DNA of 15,857 nucleotides, taken from positions 1 through 15,857 of the forward strand of contig JAJYWM010000407.1 of assembly GCA_021791455.1 (NCBI GenBank), given 5' to 3'. The first letter of the stretch is position 1, and every line of letters begins with the position of its first letter. Below the pieces are notes generated by a model. It searched no databases. It was not told the DNA's origin and saw only the letters and a list, made by a program, of their open reading frames with translations. The position numbers were made by a program, and so were the translations under genes. This document shows, one piece after another, positions 1 to 7,385 of the stretch. This DNA is from a bacterium (GTDB lineage: Bacteria; Chloroflexota; Dormibacteria; UBA8260; Bog-877).

Positions 1-73
1 CGATGGGATCCCGCGCAAGTTGGGGGGCAACCACCCTCGTGCAACTGCCATCTCGATCGCTAGGATTGCGAAC

Positions 74-1216
74 ATGAAGCTCGCTGTTCTCAAGGAGGCG
101 GAGAAGGCAGAGCGGCGGGTCCCGGTGAGCCCGGACTCCATCCAGCGGCTCAGGGCGCTGGGGATAGAAGTCGTCGTCCAGTCGGGCGCCGGGGTCGAGG
201 CGGGATACTCCGACGAGGTGCTGGGGGACGCGGGCGCCGCGATCGCGGCCAACCCGGCCGACTGCCTGAGCGGCGCCGACATCGTCTGCAAGGTGCGGGC
301 CCCCACACTGCCTGAGGCGGGGCTGCTGCCGGCGGGTTCCGCCCTGGTGAGTTTCCTGCCACCGACGACCGAGAGGTCCGTGATCGAGCAGTTGGTGAAC
401 CGGCGGATCAGCGCCTTCAGCTTTGAGCTGGTTCCCCGAATCAGCCGGGCCCAGGCGATGGATGCCCTGTCCTCACAGGCATCCATCAGCGGGTACAAGG
501 CGGTGCTGCTGGGGGCCGCCCGCCTTCCGAAGATCCTGCCTCTGCAGATGACGGCCGCAGGCACCATCGCGCCAGCCCGGGTGCTCATCATGGGGGCGGG
601 CGTCGCCGGCCTGCAGGCGATCGCCACGGCGCGCCGTCTGGGCGCCGTGGTCGAGGCGACCGATGTGCGTCCGGCGGTGAAGGAGGAGGTCCAGAGCCTG
701 GGCGCAACCTTCGTGGAGCTGGAGCTCGCGGCCCAGGTGGGCGAGGGCGGCTACGCCAGCGAGCAGAGCGAGGAGTTCCTGGCCAAGCAGCGTGAGCTCA
801 TCGCCCAACGCATAGAGCAGAGCGACCTGGTGATCACCACGGCGGCGATACCCGGGCGCAGGGCGCCGATTCTCATCACCAAGGAGGTGGCGGCCCGCAT
901 GAGGCCTGGGTCGGTCATCGTCGACCTCGCGGCGGACACCGGGGGCAACTGCGAATTGACGCGCCCGGGGGAGGAGGAGGTGGTGGGTGGAGTCACCATC
1001 CTCGGCTGGAAGGATCTGCCCGCCACCGTCCCGGCCACAGCCAGCCAGATGCTGGCCCGCAACCTCGCCGCTCTCATTGGCCACCTGGTCACCGATGGAA
1101 AGCTGGTGGTCGACCTGGAGGACGAGATCACCGGGGCAGTGCTCGCGGTGCACGCCGGAGAGGTCCGCAACCGACTGTTGCGGGAATCCTTCGAGCGGAG
1201 GGAGGCCGTCCCTTGA
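74..1216 (+). CDS. pntAA: NAD(P)+ transhydrogenase subunit alpha part 1 (PntAA), NAD(H)-binding domain I
   Basis: Soluble NAD(H)-binding component of the proton-translocating transhydrogenase, which uses proton influx to drive hydride transfer from NADH to NADP+ and so supplies NADPH. The 380-residue product opens with the family's N-terminal signature (KEAEKAERRVPVSPDS). It carries a Rossmann GxGxxG motif, GAGVAG, at residues 174-179, followed by the acidic strand end in EATDVRPAVKEEV. The late block DLAADTGGNCE and the closing block GWKDLPATVPATASQML are also alanine dehydrogenase/PntA features. An in-frame TTG at 20 would add 18 poorly conserved residues. I choose ATG 74 because AGGA at 62-65 sits 8 nt upstream and the protein then begins exactly at the conserved MKLAVLKE. 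It is the first gene of a pntAA-pntAB-pntB operon, and its stop overlaps the next start by 4 nt. Length matches the stand-alone alpha-1 subunits of split-type enzymes. Family assignment is firm. Confidence 0.96.
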   Translation: MKLAVLKEAEKAERRVPVSPDSIQRLRALGIEVVVQSGAGVEAGYSDEVLGDAGAAIAANPADCLSGADIVCKVRAPTLPEAGLLPAGSALVSFLPPTTERSVIEQLVNRRISAFSFELVPRISRAQAMDALSSQASISGYKAVLLGAARLPKILPLQMTAAGTIAPARVLIMGAGVAGLQAIATARRLGAVVEATDVRPAVKEEVQSLGATFVELELAAQVGEGGYASEQSEEFLAKQRELIAQRIEQSDLVITTAAIPGRRAPILITKEVAARMRPGSVIVDLAADTGGNCELTRPGEEEVVGGVTILGWKDLPATVPATASQMLARNLAALIGHLVTDGKLVVDLEDEITGAVLAVHAGEVRNRLLRESFERREAVP

Positions 1217-1518
1217 GTCCCCAGTTGGTCAATGAGATCTCCATCTTCGTGCTGTCGGTGTTCCTCGGCTTTGAGGTCATCTCCAAGGTTCCCACGATCC
1301 TGCACACCCCCCTCATGTCAGGCAGCAACGCCATCCACGGCGTGATCCTGGTGGGGGCGATGGTGATCATGGCGTCCGCCCGCGGGCCCCTCGAACTTAG
1401 CCTCGGCTTCGTGGCCGTCCTGCTGGCCACGGTCAACATGGTCGGTGGCTATGTGGTGACGGACCGCATGCTGGAGATGTTCAAGAGCCGCGGGCGCCAC
1501 GGGCCGGGCCAACCGTGA
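1213..1518 (+). CDS. pntAB: NAD(P)+ transhydrogenase subunit alpha part 2 (PntAB), small membrane subunit
   Basis: Small integral membrane subunit (101 residues) that contributes the first helices of the proton channel (part of domain II). In E. coli this segment is fused to the C terminus of PntA, while here it is a separate gene, as in Rhodospirillum-type enzymes. The sequence has three or four hydrophobic helices. It also has the conserved loop KVPTILHTPLMSGSNAIHG (about residues 26-44), followed by a helix-rich GVILVGAMVIMA stretch and a basic C-terminal tail (RGRHGPGQP). The start is TTG at 1213, overlapping the pntAA stop as TTGA, so translation is probably coupled. No other start would keep the conserved N terminus. 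A 76-bp gap holding a hairpin separates it from pntB. Confidence 0.94.
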   Translation: MSPQLVNEISIFVLSVFLGFEVISKVPTILHTPLMSGSNAIHGVILVGAMVIMASARGPLELSLGFVAVLLATVNMVGGYVVTDRMLEMFKSRGRHGPGQP

Positions 1519-1539
1519 GCCGGACCCGAGCATTCAGTC

Positions 1540-1567
1540 GATCTGGTCTGGGGCCTTGGGCCAGATC
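1540..1567 (+). other. Intercistronic hairpin between pntAB and pntB
   Basis: GATCTGG (1540-1546) and CCAGATC (1561-1567) form a perfect 7-bp stem. G-T wobbles and a C-G pair extend it inward to about 10 bp around a GC-rich loop. It lies 21 nt after the pntAB stop and 27 nt before the pntB ATG, in the only gap of this operon. No T-run follows, so it is not a classic intrinsic terminator. It could be an RNA-stability or processing element that sets subunit stoichiometry, but that role is inferred. Confidence 0.4.
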
Positions 1568-1594
1568 AGTCGGGGCCAGGACGGCTGCAGGCTG

Positions 1595-2989
1595 ATGCAC
1601 CTCACCCCAGGGGTTACCCTGCTCTTCCTGCTGGCGGGCGCTCTGTTCATTCTTGGGCTGCACCAGCTGAGCTCTCCCAAGCACGCTCGCTCCGGCAACC
1701 TGGTGGCCGCGGCCGGCGCCCTCATAGCGATCCTGGCCACGGCCCTCATCCTGCACCACGCCACCATCAACCTGATCTTGATGGCGGTGGCGGTCGTGAT
1801 CGGCATCCCGGTTGGGGCGGTGGCGGCCCGAGCGGTGAAGATGACCGCGATGCCCCAGATGGTGGCAACCTTCAACGGCGTGGGAGGAGGCGCCGCAGCG
1901 CTGCTGGCGATCATAGAGATGCTGATGGTGCCCAAGGGGACCTCTGCCTCCCTGCTGCTCTCCATCTCCGCGGTTTTCGCGGTCGTGATCGGAGCGGTCA
2001 GCTTCTCCGGGTCAGGCATCGCCTTCGCCAAGCTGCAGGAACTGATGCGCGGCACCCCGATGACATACCGGGAGCAGCAGCCCGCCAACGGCGTTGTGGC
2101 CGCCGCGATCGTGGTCGTCGGAGTGCTCGTGGTGGTGCCGGGGATCGGCCTGCTCGGGGTCTGGATCCTGCTCCTGCTGGCGCTGGCCCTGGGTGTCGCG
2201 TTCGTGCTGCCCATCGGCGGAGCCGACATGCCCGTCGTGATCTCGATGCTGAACGCCTTCACCGGGCTTGCCGTGGCTGGGGACGGGTTCGTGCTCGGGC
2301 TGCCCATCCTCATCATCGGAGGCACCCTGGTGGGGGCGTCGGGAACCTTCCTGACCATGATGATGTCGAACAACATGGGCCGGTCGCTGGGGAATCTGCT
2401 CTTTGGCGCCTTCGGCAAGGTTCTGGTCGGCCCCGAGGTCGCCGTGGCCGGCCAGCACAGCGTGCGCTCAGGGTCGGCTGAAGATCTCGGCACCCTCCTG
2501 GCGTATTCAAAGCGCGTCATCATCGTGCCCGGCTACGGGCTCGCCGTGGCCCAGGCCCAGCACGTGGTGCGCGAGCTGGCCGACGCGCTGGAAAAGCGGG
2601 GCGTCGCTGTGGACTATGCCATCCACCCTGTGGCGGGCAGGATGCCCGGACACATGAACGTGCTGCTGGCGGAGGCGAACGTCCCCTACGAGCAGCTCAA
2701 GGACATGGATGAGATCAACGACGACTTCAGATCGGCCGACGTCGCGCTGGTGGTGGGGGCCAACGACGTGGTCAATCCCGCCGCCCGGTCATCTCCCGGT
2801 AGTCCCATCTTCGGGATGCCAATCCTGAACGCTGATCAGGCGCACAACATCGTGTTCTTGAAGCGATCGATGCGGCCAGGCTTCGCCGGCATAGACAACG
2901 AGCTCCTGTACGACCCCAAGACGGTGATGCTCTTCGGCGACGCCAAGGACTCGTTGACCAAGCTGGTGGCGGCGGTCAAGGTCGCGTGA
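1595..2989 (+). CDS. pntB: NAD(P)+ transhydrogenase subunit beta (PntB), membrane and NADP(H)-binding domains
   Basis: Beta subunit of the transhydrogenase: an N-terminal membrane domain with about eight or nine helices (residues about 5-270) that forms most of the proton pathway, then a C-terminal NADP(H)-binding domain III. Domain III is recognisable by VPGYGLAVAQAQ, with GYG at residues 313-315, then HPVAGRMPGHMNVLLAEA, the VGANDVVNPAA block and the late KRSMRPGFAG loop that closes over NADP(H). The open frame could begin at a TTG at 1556. I choose ATG 1595 because MHLTPGVTLLF matches the family N terminus and gives 464 residues, the usual size. The upstream AGGA (1578-1581) is 13 nt away, so the ribosome site is weak. 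The gene ends 40 bp from the convergent lipoprotein gene, with no clear terminator between them. Confidence 0.96.
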   Translation: MHLTPGVTLLFLLAGALFILGLHQLSSPKHARSGNLVAAAGALIAILATALILHHATINLILMAVAVVIGIPVGAVAARAVKMTAMPQMVATFNGVGGGAAALLAIIEMLMVPKGTSASLLLSISAVFAVVIGAVSFSGSGIAFAKLQELMRGTPMTYREQQPANGVVAAAIVVVGVLVVVPGIGLLGVWILLLLALALGVAFVLPIGGADMPVVISMLNAFTGLAVAGDGFVLGLPILIIGGTLVGASGTFLTMMMSNNMGRSLGNLLFGAFGKVLVGPEVAVAGQHSVRSGSAEDLGTLLAYSKRVIIVPGYGLAVAQAQHVVRELADALEKRGVAVDYAIHPVAGRMPGHMNVLLAEANVPYEQLKDMDEINDDFRSADVALVVGANDVVNPAARSSPGSPIFGMPILNADQAHNIVFLKRSMRPGFAGIDNELLYDPKTVMLFGDAKDSLTKLVAAVKVA

Positions 2990-3029
2990 CGAAGGGGCGC
3001 GCCGGTCCGACGCCAACAGCACCCAGGGC

Positions 3030-4043
3030 CTAGGGAGACGAGGTGGCGCCCCCGGCTGAGTAGCGCAGGGGAGCGCAGGCGTCGGTCGCGGCCGCGCACA
3101 TCACGAACTGGGTCACCGGTGCTCTGCCGCTTACCTGCAGCACGAGCACCGGAACCGCGTACCCCGCGCTGTCCACCACGGCCGCGCTCCATGCGGTGAT
3201 CGTCGCCGCTCCACCTGGCTCTCCTGCAGAGACTGCCGGATATGGCTGCCCGTCAGCCTGGAGGAGGTAGTCCCCCGGGGCCAGCAGGCCCCGGTTGAGG
3301 TCGGAGACCAAGAGCTTGGTCGAGGTGGCGGGGTAGTCGGCGGGGCGGCCCAGGATTGGCTGGGGCACGGCTCCAGAGAGACCCACCAGGGAAAGCTGGT
3401 CTCTGTAGTTGGCAGCCACATCCGCATAGAACTCCTGTGGCGTGCCGGAGATGTCGACCAGCGGATACCCGTCCTGCGTCCACTGGAAGAAGACCCGTCT
3501 GTCCGCGGCGTGGGCCGTGGTCAGCTGCTCCAGAGGCGCCAATCCCTCGTTCGGGCCCGGCAGGTTGTGGGCTGCCAGGAAGTGCTCCACGAAGCTGTTC
3601 GCTGAGGCGACCGACGGCGTGGCGCCCGTCTCGTCCACCGGGGTGTTGGGATGAAAGTTGAAGTCCTGGGAATTGGGGGTCCCCGTGAGCTGATAGCCGC
3701 TGGTGGCGCCCAGGTTGTAGGCCAGCCCGTCACCTGTGTTTATAGGTGGCCCGGGCACACCCAACGCCTTGGCCAAATCCGCCAGGGAGACCGTTGGCGA
3801 GCTGGGCACCCTGGCCGCCCGCACCTGCCTGGGAACCGGCGCCAGACCGGATGCGGCCCGGTACGGCCCCGAGATCGCCAGGCCGGTTGGACTCAACCCC
3901 CCGAGCGGGAGGACTCCGAAGGCGAGACGAACCGGAGTTGGCCGTGGGACGGGGCGTCTGGGCTCGGGCTGGGCGCAGGCGCTGACCAGTGCTCCGAGGC
4001 ATAGAACCAGGAGCATTGCGACCAGCTGCGCGCGACGTGTCAC
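3030..4043 (-). CDS. Putative secreted lipoprotein of unknown function
   Basis: I do not recognise this family. Read from a GTG at 4043, the 337-residue protein starts VTRRAQ, followed by a hydrophobic stretch (LVAMLLVLCLGALV) and a lipobox ending in Cys23 (LVSAC). This is a type II signal peptide, so the mature protein should be lipid-anchored outside the cytoplasmic membrane. A proline/arginine-rich linker follows (QPEPRRPVPRPTP). The rest is soluble and rich in Gly, Pro, Ala and Thr, with no catalytic motif I can name. The open frame extends up to 4106 inside folC, but TGAGG lies a few bases before GTG 4043 and the signal-peptide layout fits that start. An ATG at 4016 would leave only a hydrophobic segment with no positive N-region. 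It is divergent from folC with 9 bp between starts. Lipoprotein call is good; function unknown. Confidence 0.8.
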   Translation of the reverse strand: MTRRAQLVAMLLVLCLGALVSACAQPEPRRPVPRPTPVRLAFGVLPLGGLSPTGLAISGPYRAASGLAPVPRQVRAARVPSSPTVSLADLAKALGVPGPPINTGDGLAYNLGATSGYQLTGTPNSQDFNFHPNTPVDETGATPSVASANSFVEHFLAAHNLPGPNEGLAPLEQLTTAHAADRRVFFQWTQDGYPLVDISGTPQEFYADVAANYRDQLSLVGLSGAVPQPILGRPADYPATSTKLLVSDLNRGLLAPGDYLLQADGQPYPAVSAGEPGGAATITAWSAAVVDSAGYAVPVLVLQVSGRAPVTQFVMCAAATDACAPLRYSAGGATSSP

Positions 4044-4052
4044 TGCCTCAGA

Positions 4053-5381
4053 ATGCCAGAAGTGAGCTATGAGGAGGCGCTGAACCGGCTGGCCGGCGCC
4101 AGCCACCGCGGTATGCGACTGGGCCTCGACACCACCAGATCCCTGCTCCAGGCGCTGGGAAATCCCGAGCGGGGGTTGCGGGGGGTGCTGGTGGCAGGGA
4201 CCAACGGCAAGGGCTCCGTCTGCGCCATGGTCGCCTCCATAGCGGAATGCAGCGGCCTGCGGGTGGCGCTACTCACCAAACCCCACCTCACCAGCTACCG
4301 CGAGCGCATCCGGCTTTACGGCGAGCCCATCTCGGAGGCGGCCTTCGAGGAGCTGGTGGGCCGGGTGCTCGAGGCCGAGAGGATGATGGATAGCACGGCC
4401 GGTTTGCCAACCCACCACGAGCTGCTCACGGCCATGGGCTTTCTGGCGGCGGCGGAGAGCGGTGTGGACCTCACCGTGTGCGAGGTCGGCCTCGGCGGCC
4501 GCCTGGATGCGACCAACGTCTGGGATGGCGGCGTCGCCGTGCTGACGTCGGTGGGGCTGGACCACCAGGCCCAGCTCGGGAACACGGTGTCGGCGATCGC
4601 ACGCGAGAAGGCTGCCATCATCAAGCCGGGCAACCTCGCCGTGTCTGGCGCCAGCGGAGACGCGGTCCCTGTTGTCAACGAGGCGGCTCGGAGGTCGGGG
4701 GCCCGCCTCTGGCAGTTGGGACAAGAGATCCGCTACCACCCTCAGGCATCCCGGGGACACCGGCGGCTGGTCGCAGTTGAGACCCCCGCACGGCGTCTGA
4801 GCCAGCTCCAGGTGGGGCTGGCAGGCGAGGTGCAGCTGGCGAATGCCGCCCTGGCTGTCGCGGTCGCGGACTGCATCGGCGACCTCGGCCTGCCCATCGG
4901 CGACGACTCCATCCGCCGCGGCCTGGGGGAGGTGGTGTGGGCGGGCCGGCTCGAGCCACTTTCCGCGGACAGAAGGATCGTGGTCGACGCGGCGCACAAC
5001 CCGCATGCGGTGCAGGCGATCATGCCCGATCTCGAGCGCCTGATGGGGGGACGTCGCACCGTGCTGATCTTCGGATCCATGGGCGATCACGACCATCGGG
5101 GCATGCTGGCCCTGCTCTCGTCGTTGCCGTTTGCCGAGACGGTCTTCACCAAGGCGGCCTCGGCCCGGGCGGTCAGCCCTGAGCTCCTCGCCGCCGAGTG
5201 GCCCGGGTCGCTGCGGATCGTGGAACCGGTGGCCGGCGCGGTGGACTACGCCCGGGAGTCGTCCGGCTCAGGCGACCTGATCCTCAGCCTGGGGTCCATC
5301 TACGTGGTCGGTGAGGTGATGAGCCACCTCGGAGTCGGCCTCAAAGCGGATCCCGTCGTGGCCCGCCAACCTCTTTGGTGA
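4053..5381 (+). CDS. folC: Bifunctional folylpolyglutamate synthase / dihydrofolate synthase
   Basis: Mur-ligase-superfamily enzyme that adds glutamate to dihydropteroate (dihydrofolate synthase) and extends polyglutamate tails on folates, using ATP. The 442-residue product has the ATP P-loop GTNGKGS at residues 49-55, then TKPHLTSYRERI, the signature CEVGLGGRLDATN, and the DH...LG.T...IAREKAAIIKPG block near residues 170-193. The C-terminal ligase domain contains VVDAAHNPHAV and IFGSMGDHDH. ATG 4053 gives MPEVSYEEALNRL, the expected N terminus. I see no Shine-Dalgarno sequence upstream, and the lipoprotein start lies 9 bp away on the other strand, so the transcript may be leaderless. It ends 39 bp from a convergent MFS gene. 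No other folate genes are nearby. Confidence 0.95.
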   Translation: MPEVSYEEALNRLAGASHRGMRLGLDTTRSLLQALGNPERGLRGVLVAGTNGKGSVCAMVASIAECSGLRVALLTKPHLTSYRERIRLYGEPISEAAFEELVGRVLEAERMMDSTAGLPTHHELLTAMGFLAAAESGVDLTVCEVGLGGRLDATNVWDGGVAVLTSVGLDHQAQLGNTVSAIAREKAAIIKPGNLAVSGASGDAVPVVNEAARRSGARLWQLGQEIRYHPQASRGHRRLVAVETPARRLSQLQVGLAGEVQLANAALAVAVADCIGDLGLPIGDDSIRRGLGEVVWAGRLEPLSADRRIVVDAAHNPHAVQAIMPDLERLMGGRRTVLIFGSMGDHDHRGMLALLSSLPFAETVFTKAASARAVSPELLAAEWPGSLRIVEPVAGAVDYARESSGSGDLILSLGSIYVVGEVMSHLGVGLKADPVVARQPLW

Positions 5382-5400
5382 ACGCCTGCGCGGACCGGTC

Positions 5401-5421
5401 ACCGGGCTCGCTCGACCCGGT
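5401..5421. terminator. Possible bidirectional terminator hairpin between folC and the MFS pump
   Basis: ACCGGG (5401-5406) and CCCGGT (5416-5421) can pair, with a further TCG/CGA pairing inside after a one-base bulge. The element sits 19 nt after the folC stop and touches the stop of the convergent MFS gene. No T-tract is present on either side, so termination activity is uncertain. Confidence 0.3.
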
Positions 5422-6677
5422 CAGCTCACCTTGGCCGGCACGGGCGGCGGGACATCAGCCGCTCGCGCATGGGCTCCGGAGACCAGGCGGTGGGCTGTGG
5501 CCAATACGGGAACCGAGAGCATAGCGGTCGCGGCGGCCAGAAAGAATGGCATGTGGTCGTTGCTGCTTGCGGCTATGGTGCTGGCCAAGAACGGCGCGAG
5601 CCCGGCCCCGAAGAAGCGGACGAAGCTGTAGGCCGCCGAGGCCACCGGACGTGGCACCGGCGCCACGTTCATCACAGTGCCAGTCACCAGGGTGTTGTTG
5701 AAACCGATGAAGGCCCCGCTGATGATGACTCCGGCGATCAGGACCGGCCGGTCGTTTACCCATATGCCGATTGCCGCCACGTCCAGACTCATCAGGGCAA
5801 GGCTCAGGTAGAGGGATCTGGCGGTCCCCATCCTGGACTGCGCCCGGGGCGCCACCAGGACAGCGAATATGGCGACGAGAATGCCCCAGCCGGTGTAGAT
5901 GAAGCCCAGCGCATGCACCGACACCCGCATCGGGTAGGGAGCGTAGCCCAGGATGGTGAAGAAGGCCCAGTTGTAGAGCAGGGCGACCATCCCGATGGTG
6001 AGAAGTCCGCGGTGTCCGAGGGCCCTGATGGGATCGGTGATCGAGGAGCGCTGTGGCGGCTTGGGGGTCGGGCCGAGCAGGGTCAGCACCAGGATCAGCG
6101 CTATCGACATGAGCACCGTGACCCCGAAGAACGGGCCCCGCCAGCTGATGCCTCCCAGCAGCCCTCCGACCAGAGGACCCATCGCTATCCCCAGTCCGAG
6201 CGCCGCCTCGTAGAGCATGATCGCGGCGCCAAAGCCCCCGCTCGCGGCGCCGACGATGGTCGCCAGAGCGGTCGCGATGAAGAGAGCGTTGCCGATACCC
6301 CACCCACCGCGGAAGACGACGATCTCATTGACCCCGGACGAGAGCCCTGCCAGAGCGCTGAATGCCACGATCAGGACCAGGCCAATGACCAGGGTCCGCT
6401 TGGCCCCGATCCGCGAGGACACCCAGCCGGTGATGAGCATGAAGACCGCAGTCACCAGGAAGTAGCTGGTGAACATCAGCGAGACCTGGGCTTCCGTGGC
6501 GTGGAGCTCGGTTCTCAGCAGGGGCAGGATGGGATCCACCAGCCCGATTCCCATGAAGGAGACCACCGAGGCGAAGGCGACGGCCCAGACCGCTCTGGGC
6601 TGGTGAAAGAGTCCCTCTGGCGCCGCGTGGGAGGGGCGGCCGACCTCCCCGGGGGACTGCAGGGGGCGTCGGTTCAT
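5421..6677 (-). CDS. MFS transporter, drug:proton antiporter (DHA1-like) family
   Basis: Twelve-helix major facilitator protein of 418 residues with a cytoplasmic N-terminal tail of about 30 residues. The first helix carries FMGIGLVDPILPLL, typical of DHA1 exporters. The loop after helix 2 is a motif-A-like GWVSSRIGAKRT. Helix 5 has the antiporter motif C pattern (LGLGIAMGPLVGGLLGG), which in this superfamily marks proton-coupled exporters. Its ATG overlaps the stop of the upstream marR gene (ATGA, 6674-6677), so the two are co-transcribed and probably coupled. The classical reading is a MarR-controlled efflux pump induced by its own substrate. The substrate cannot be read from the sequence. 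Confidence 0.88.
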   Translation of the reverse strand: MNRRPLQSPGEVGRPSHAAPEGLFHQPRAVWAVAFASVVSFMGIGLVDPILPLLRTELHATEAQVSLMFTSYFLVTAVFMLITGWVSSRIGAKRTLVIGLVLIVAFSALAGLSSGVNEIVVFRGGWGIGNALFIATALATIVGAASGGFGAAIMLYEAALGLGIAMGPLVGGLLGGISWRGPFFGVTVLMSIALILVLTLLGPTPKPPQRSSITDPIRALGHRGLLTIGMVALLYNWAFFTILGYAPYPMRVSVHALGFIYTGWGILVAIFAVLVAPRAQSRMGTARSLYLSLALMSLDVAAIGIWVNDRPVLIAGVIISGAFIGFNNTLVTGTVMNVAPVPRPVASAAYSFVRFFGAGLAPFLASTIAASSNDHMPFFLAAATAMLSVPVLATAHRLVSGAHARAADVPPPVPAKVS

Positions 6678-7171
6678 GTGCCCGGATAGAGCGGCCGGCC
6701 GGCTTCCCCGGCCGCCGCCCGGACCCCGGGGCCTATCGGCCCTTTGACGAGGTCTCCGATGGCCCTTGCCACCTTGGCCAGCGCCTCCTGCTGAGGCGGC
6801 TCGATCTGGCGGACGAGCTCGGAGATGAAGGCCACCTGGGCCTCTCGGTGACTCCTGAGCTTCAGTCGCCCCGCCTGCGTGATGGAGACCTGCACGGCGC
6901 GGCCATCCCGTGGGTCTCGCCGGCGCTCCACCAGATGACGTCGCTCGAGGCGACGGATCAGCGCTGTCATCGAAGGCTGGGCGGTGTGTTCGCGCTCGGC
7001 CAGGTAGCTGATACGGCAGGGCCCGCAGGACTCAAGGGTGGACAGGGTGGCCGCCGCCGAGAGGCTGATGTCCCGCAGTCCAGCGGACTCTCGCAGCACG
7101 AACAGGGTGAGGCCCAGCAGGGCTTCGGCGGTGTCGAGGTCACCCCGGTCCATTGGAGCGGAGAATTGCAT
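6674..7171 (-). CDS. MarR-family transcriptional regulator
   Basis: A 165-residue winged helix-turn-helix repressor. The wHTH spans about residues 37-103: SLSAAATLSTLE, then the recognition helix region TAQPSMTALIRRLERRHLVE, then the wing RRRDPRDGRAVQVSITQAG with the DxRDGR signature near residues 86-91. A C-terminal dimerisation helix follows. The start is ATG 7171 (MQFSAPMDRG), which lies inside one arm of a perfect inverted repeat. An ATG at 7153 is the alternative. No Shine-Dalgarno sequence precedes either, and a -10-like TAAAAT ends 9 nt before ATG 7171, so the message may be nearly leaderless. Its downstream partner is an MFS exporter with a 4-nt overlap, so it most likely represses its own operon and is released by a small-molecule ligand. 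Confidence 0.92.
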   Translation of the reverse strand: MQFSAPMDRGDLDTAEALLGLTLFVLRESAGLRDISLSAAATLSTLESCGPCRISYLAEREHTAQPSMTALIRRLERRHLVERRRDPRDGRAVQVSITQAGRLKLRSHREAQVAFISELVRQIEPPQQEALAKVARAIGDLVKGPIGPGVRAAAGEAGRPLYPGT

Positions 7172-7202
7172 AGGGGCACTATTTTATCGTGCCCCTATGC
7201 AA
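7166..7202. promoter_or_regulatory. Probable MarR operator: perfect 14-bp inverted repeat overlapping marR promoter and start codon
   Basis: TTGCATAGGGGCAC (7166-7179) and GTGCCCCTATGCAA (7189-7202) are perfect reverse complements separated by the 9-bp AT-rich spacer TATTTTATC. On the minus strand the spacer reads as a -10-like TAAAAT (7186-7181), and the marR ATG (7171-7169) falls in the downstream arm. A bound dimer would cover promoter and start together. This is typical geometry for MarR autorepression. Which protein binds is inferred from proximity. Confidence 0.75.
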
Positions 7203-7296
7203 CTGAGGGCTGCGGCCAGTGGTCGAAGTCCTGGACCAGGGTGGCAACCTGCGGCCGCGCTCCGGCAGAACGCCGCCTGTCGCCATTCCGTTCCAA

Positions 7297-7327
7297 TTGC
7301 ACCTGACTGGCAATAGGCGGATAGACT
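7297..7327 (+). promoter_or_regulatory. Weak candidate promoter for the APC permease
   Basis: TTGCAC (7297-7302) and TAGACT (7322-7327) are separated by 19 bp. The -10-like box matches the consensus at four of six positions and the -35 is poor. It lies about 60 bp before the permease start, where a promoter is needed, because the upstream gene is divergent. Low confidence. Confidence 0.25.
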
Positions 7328-7385
7328 CTAGCCCGTGGGCGGCGCGTCAGGGAAGACCGAAGGGTGAGAGTGTGGAGAGCCAGGG

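Noticed and set aside
473..1153. Long minus-strand open frames opposite pntAA (and similar ones opposite pntB, folC, the permease and P5CDH)
   Set aside because: They are antisense shadows typical of high-GC genes: His/Arg/Gly/Pro-rich, no family features, and fully overlapped by confidently identified genes.
7197..7316. 39-residue plus-strand open frame starting at the mirror ATG of the MarR palindrome
   Set aside because: The ATG is a consequence of the inverted repeat. There is no ribosome site, and the translation is low-complexity with no sign of selection.
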